Source: UBA5976 sp037137575 (GTDB taxonomy: Bacteria > Actinomycetota > Actinomycetes > S36-B12 > UBA5976). Taken from it: a stretch of 8,404 nt of DNA. The DNA lies in the NCBI GenBank assembly GCA_037137575.1, contig JBAXKB010000046.1, forward strand, positions 1-8,404. Direction: 5' to 3'. The notes under the pieces are model-generated. The model was not told the origin of the DNA and did not search any database. It worked only from the letters and a program-made list of their open reading frames with translations. This document shows, one piece after another, positions 6,907 through 8,404 of this stretch (positions are counted from its first letter, which is position 1; each line of letters begins with the position of its first letter). A program made the translations under genes and the position numbers.

Positions 6907-7683
6907 ATGTCACGCACGCCATTGATGGCCGGCAACTGGAAGATGAACGTTAATCATCTAGAGGCCATAGCACTTGTGCAAAAACTTGCCTACATGCTCA
7001 ATGATGAAGACTACGCAAACCTTGATGTTGCTGTTTGTGCTCCGTTCACAGACCTGCGCTCGGTGCAGACTCTGATTGAAGCCGACAAGTACGGCATCAA
7101 GTACGGCGCGCAAGATTTATCTGCGCACGACAAAGGCGCTTACACCGGTGACATCAGTGGTGTGATGTTGGCAAAGCTTGGTTGCTCATTTGTAATTGTT
7201 GGACACTCAGAGCGTCGTCAGTACCACGCTGAATCAGACGAGATCGTAAACGCGAAAACAAAGGCGGCGCTTCGTAACGAAGTAACTCCGATTGTTTGTG
7301 TTGGCGAAGGTCTAGAAATTCGCAAAGCTGGCGACCAGGTTTCTTACACACTTGCTCAGGTTGATGGCGCACTTGCTGGCTTAACGGCCGAACAGGTTGC
7401 TGGCTTAGTAATTGCTTACGAACCAGTTTGGGCAATCGGCACCGGCGAAGTTGCAACACCTGAAGATGCGCAAGAAGTCTGCGGCGCAATCCGCGGGCGC
7501 ATTTCAGAGCTGTACGACGCACCAACTGCTGATGCAGTGCGTGTGCTTTATGGCGGTTCAATGAAGTCGGACAATGTGGCCTCAATCATGGCTCAGCCAG
7601 ATGTTGACGGTGGCCTGGTTGGCGGCGCATCCCTTGATCCTGATGAGTTTGTGGCTGTTTGTCGCTACCGACTTCACGGTTAA
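6907..7683 (+). CDS. tpiA: Triose-phosphate isomerase
   Basis: TpiA interconverts dihydroxyacetone phosphate and glyceraldehyde 3-phosphate, supplying the substrate of Gap. At 258 aa it is a normal single-domain TIM barrel. Active-site residues are all present: N10 and K12 in GNWKMN, electrophile H100 in IVGHSERR, catalytic E172 in AYEPVW, flexible loop 6 PVWAIGTG (173-180), YGGSM (215-219) and the phosphate-binding GGLVGGASL (235-243). The ATG directly follows the pgk stop, and a strong Shine-Dalgarno GAGGAG (6895-6900) sits in the last codons of pgk, six bases upstream. It therefore has its own initiation signal as well as coupling. It is probably the last gene of the glycolytic transcript, although read-through into secG is possible because no T-tailed terminator follows. 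Confidence 0.98.
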   Translation: MSRTPLMAGNWKMNVNHLEAIALVQKLAYMLNDEDYANLDVAVCAPFTDLRSVQTLIEADKYGIKYGAQDLSAHDKGAYTGDISGVMLAKLGCSFVIVGHSERRQYHAESDEIVNAKTKAALRNEVTPIVCVGEGLEIRKAGDQVSYTLAQVDGALAGLTAEQVAGLVIAYEPVWAIGTGEVATPEDAQEVCGAIRGRISELYDAPTADAVRVLYGGSMKSDNVASIMAQPDVDGGLVGGASLDPDEFVAVCRYRLHG

Positions 7684-7695
7684 TTACGGGTTAGG

Positions 7696-7723
7696 CTGAC
7701 TTTGTCATAAAGTCAGGTAAAAT
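7696..7723 (+). promoter_or_regulatory. Candidate secG-rbpA promoter overlaid by a perfect inverted repeat
   Basis: CTGACT (7696-7701, four of six matches to TTGACA) and TAAAAT (7718-7723, five of six matches to TATAAT) are separated by 16 bases, a workable sigma-70-type promoter about 40 bases upstream of the secG start codon. An exact 8-bp inverted repeat, CTGACTTT (7696-7703) and AAAGTCAG (7709-7716) around a 5-base centre GTCAT, fills the -35 element and the spacer. It could be an operator. The repeat could also form an RNA hairpin at the end of the tpiA transcript, but no T-run follows on this strand, so a classic intrinsic terminator is unlikely. No transcription data are available. Confidence 0.42.
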
Positions 7724-7731
7724 AAAGAAGT

Positions 7732-7747
7732 TGCCCAGGCTAGGGCA
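7732..7747 (+). other. Small leader hairpin just before the secG ribosome-binding site
   Basis: TGCCC (7732-7736) can pair with GGGCA (7743-7747) around a 6-base loop. The hairpin ends five bases before the AGGAG ribosome-binding site (7752-7756), which is itself six bases from the secG ATG. Given the candidate promoter at 7696-7723 it would lie at the very 5' end of the secG mRNA. It may influence mRNA stability or initiation, but a 5-bp hairpin can occur by chance. Confidence 0.25.
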
Positions 7748-7762
7748 GTTCAGGAGATAAGA

Positions 7763-7990
7763 ATGATCGCGGCATTACAGATTGTTTTAGCAATCACCAG
7801 TTTCTTACTAATTGTGCTAATTCTTTTGCACAAAGGTAAGGGTGGCGGTCTGTCCGACCTATTCGGTGGCGGCATGAGCAGCTCACTTGGTGGGTCATCC
7901 GTTGCTGAACGTAATCTGGACCGAATCACAATCGCACTTGCCCTCATCTGGGTTGCCGCCATTGTGGCTCTTGGTCTTTTACTCAAGTAA
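7763..7990 (+). CDS. secG: Protein-export membrane protein SecG
   Basis: SecG is the small auxiliary subunit of the SecYEG translocation channel in the inner membrane and eases SecA-driven export. The 75-aa product has the expected two-helix layout: a first hydrophobic segment at about 3-22, a glycine-rich cytoplasmic loop HKGKGGGLSDLFGGG (23-37) that is the family hallmark, a short polar stretch SSVAERNLDR (45-54), and a second hydrophobic segment at about 55-74. The start has a good AGGAG (7752-7756) at six-base spacing. It lies 79 bases downstream of tpiA and 41 bases upstream of rbpA, the usual actinobacterial neighbourhood. Length is at the short end of the family but typical for actinobacteria. 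Confidence 0.95.
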   Translation: MIAALQIVLAITSFLLIVLILLHKGKGGGLSDLFGGGMSSSLGGSSVAERNLDRITIALALIWVAAIVALGLLLK

Positions 7991-8031
7991 TTCATCAGTC
8001 AACTTCTTTAATCCGAAAGGGATAGTGCTTT

Positions 8032-8364
8032 ATGCCAAGTGGTAGTGCAATTCGTGGAAGCCGGGTGGGCGCAGGCCCAATGGGCGAAGCTGAACGCGGT
8101 GATGCCGCGCCTCGCATCCTAATCTCGTACTTCTGTCTACAGGGCCACGAAACTTCACCAAGTTTCGCGCACGACGCCGAATTCCCAACTGAGTGGGATT
8201 GCCCAAAGTGTGGCATGACCGCTGGCTTGGAAAAAGACAATCCACCGCAGGAAATAAAGACCGAACCATACAAGACTCACTTGGCTTACGTTGAAGAACG
8301 TCGTAACGAAGAAGAGGGTCTTGAAGTTCTAGTAGAGGCTATGGCTCGCCTTCGCGGTAACTAA
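8032..8364 (+). CDS. rbpA: RbpA-family RNA polymerase-binding protein (secG-linked type)
   Basis: RbpA proteins are actinobacterial factors that bind RNA polymerase and group 1/2 sigma factors and help open-complex formation. This 110-aa product has the family's parts: an N-terminal tail with RGSRVGAGPMGEAERGDAAPR (8-28; IRGSR and APR are the conserved pieces), a core domain with zinc-type ligands C35, H39, C57 and C60 (CLQGH and CPKC), a linker with basic and acidic residues (about 66-80), and a C-terminal sigma-interacting helix pair beginning YKTHLAYVEERR (80-91). It differs from canonical RbpA, where the tail reads roughly SYETDR and the helix THWDMLLERR. It resembles instead the variant that I recall encoded next to secG in Streptomyces. 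Whether it interacts with sigma in the same way is inference. A Shine-Dalgarno AAAGGGA (8016-8022) sits nine bases before the ATG. It is probably co-transcribed with secG and followed by a hairpin terminator. Confidence 0.87.
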   Translation: MPSGSAIRGSRVGAGPMGEAERGDAAPRILISYFCLQGHETSPSFAHDAEFPTEWDCPKCGMTAGLEKDNPPQEIKTEPYKTHLAYVEERRNEEEGLEVLVEAMARLRGN

Positions 8365-8374
8365 CAAACTTTTG

Positions 8375-8404
8375 AAGTGGCCCTGGGGAAACCTGGGGCC
8401 ACTT
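8375..8404 (+). terminator. Hairpin terminator after rbpA, at the window edge
   Basis: A perfect 9-bp inverted repeat, AAGTGGCCC (8375-8383) and GGGCCACTT (8396-8404), surrounds a 12-base loop and begins ten bases after the rbpA stop. The stem is GC-rich at its apical half and ends in TT exactly where the window stops, so a longer T-tract may follow. It is a strong candidate for the end of the secG-rbpA transcript. An upstream AAAC/TTTTG stretch (8367-8374) might also allow function on the other strand. Confidence 0.7.

Noticed and set aside
7154..7585. Long open frame (143 codons) antisense to tpiA
   Set aside because: It is a shadow of the tpiA coding frame, with a low-complexity Leu/Arg/Gln-rich product, no recognisable motif and no ribosome-binding site.
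7696..7716. Inverted repeat after tpiA as an intrinsic terminator
   Set aside because: It is followed by GTAAAATAAAG, with no T-tract on the transcribed sense strand. The position over a -35/-10 pair makes an operator more likely.
1..8404. A novel defence, mobile or biosynthetic system
   Set aside because: Every stretch of coding sequence is accounted for by well-known housekeeping families in a conserved order. There are no direct repeats, integrase or transposase remnants, tRNA attachment sites or unexplained gaps.

Overview
The window comes from an actinobacterium with roughly balanced base composition, not one of the very GC-rich ones. Three things point there: WhiA, an RbpA-family RNA polymerase-binding protein with a Cys/His zinc site, and the gene order uvrC-rapZ-yvcK-whiA followed by gap-pgk-tpiA-secG-rbpA. 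This order is the one I know from Streptomyces and relatives. The moderate GC, very tight gene packing and an RbpA of the secG-linked type would fit a small-genome aquatic lineage such as the Nanopelagicales (acI). That placement is inference only.

Layout: all nine genes lie on the plus strand, in what look like three transcription units. Unit 1 (1-4572) is uvrC (5' end cut off by the window), rapZ, yvcK and whiA. These genes overlap or abut (ATGA overlap, TAA|ATG junction, 10-base overlap), so they are almost certainly co-transcribed and translationally coupled. A long imperfect hairpin followed by five T residues (4597-4644) probably ends or attenuates this unit. Unit 2 (4700-7683) is gap, pgk and tpiA, the central part of lower glycolysis, with a 5-base gap and a direct TAA|ATG junction. 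Unit 3 (7763-8364) is secG and rbpA. It has a plausible promoter at 7696-7723 that is overlaid by a perfect inverted repeat, and it is closed by a 9-bp hairpin at the right edge (8375-8404).

How the genes work together: UvrC is the nuclease of nucleotide excision repair. RapZ, YvcK and WhiA are the conserved trio of RNA-binding/regulatory ATPase, UDP-sugar-binding morphogenesis factor and division-gene transcription factor. GapA, Pgk and TpiA convert triose phosphates to 3-phosphoglycerate. SecG is a small subunit of the protein export channel. RbpA assists RNA polymerase carrying the principal sigma factor.

There is no stretch over 300 bases without a gene. The three larger gaps (4573-4699, 7684-7762, 7991-8031) hold the terminator, promoter and ribosome-binding signals described below. 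I found no tRNA, rRNA, mobile element, CRISPR array, defence gene or previously undescribed system. This is an ordinary, well-conserved housekeeping region, and the points worth a second look are regulatory details and a variant RbpA.
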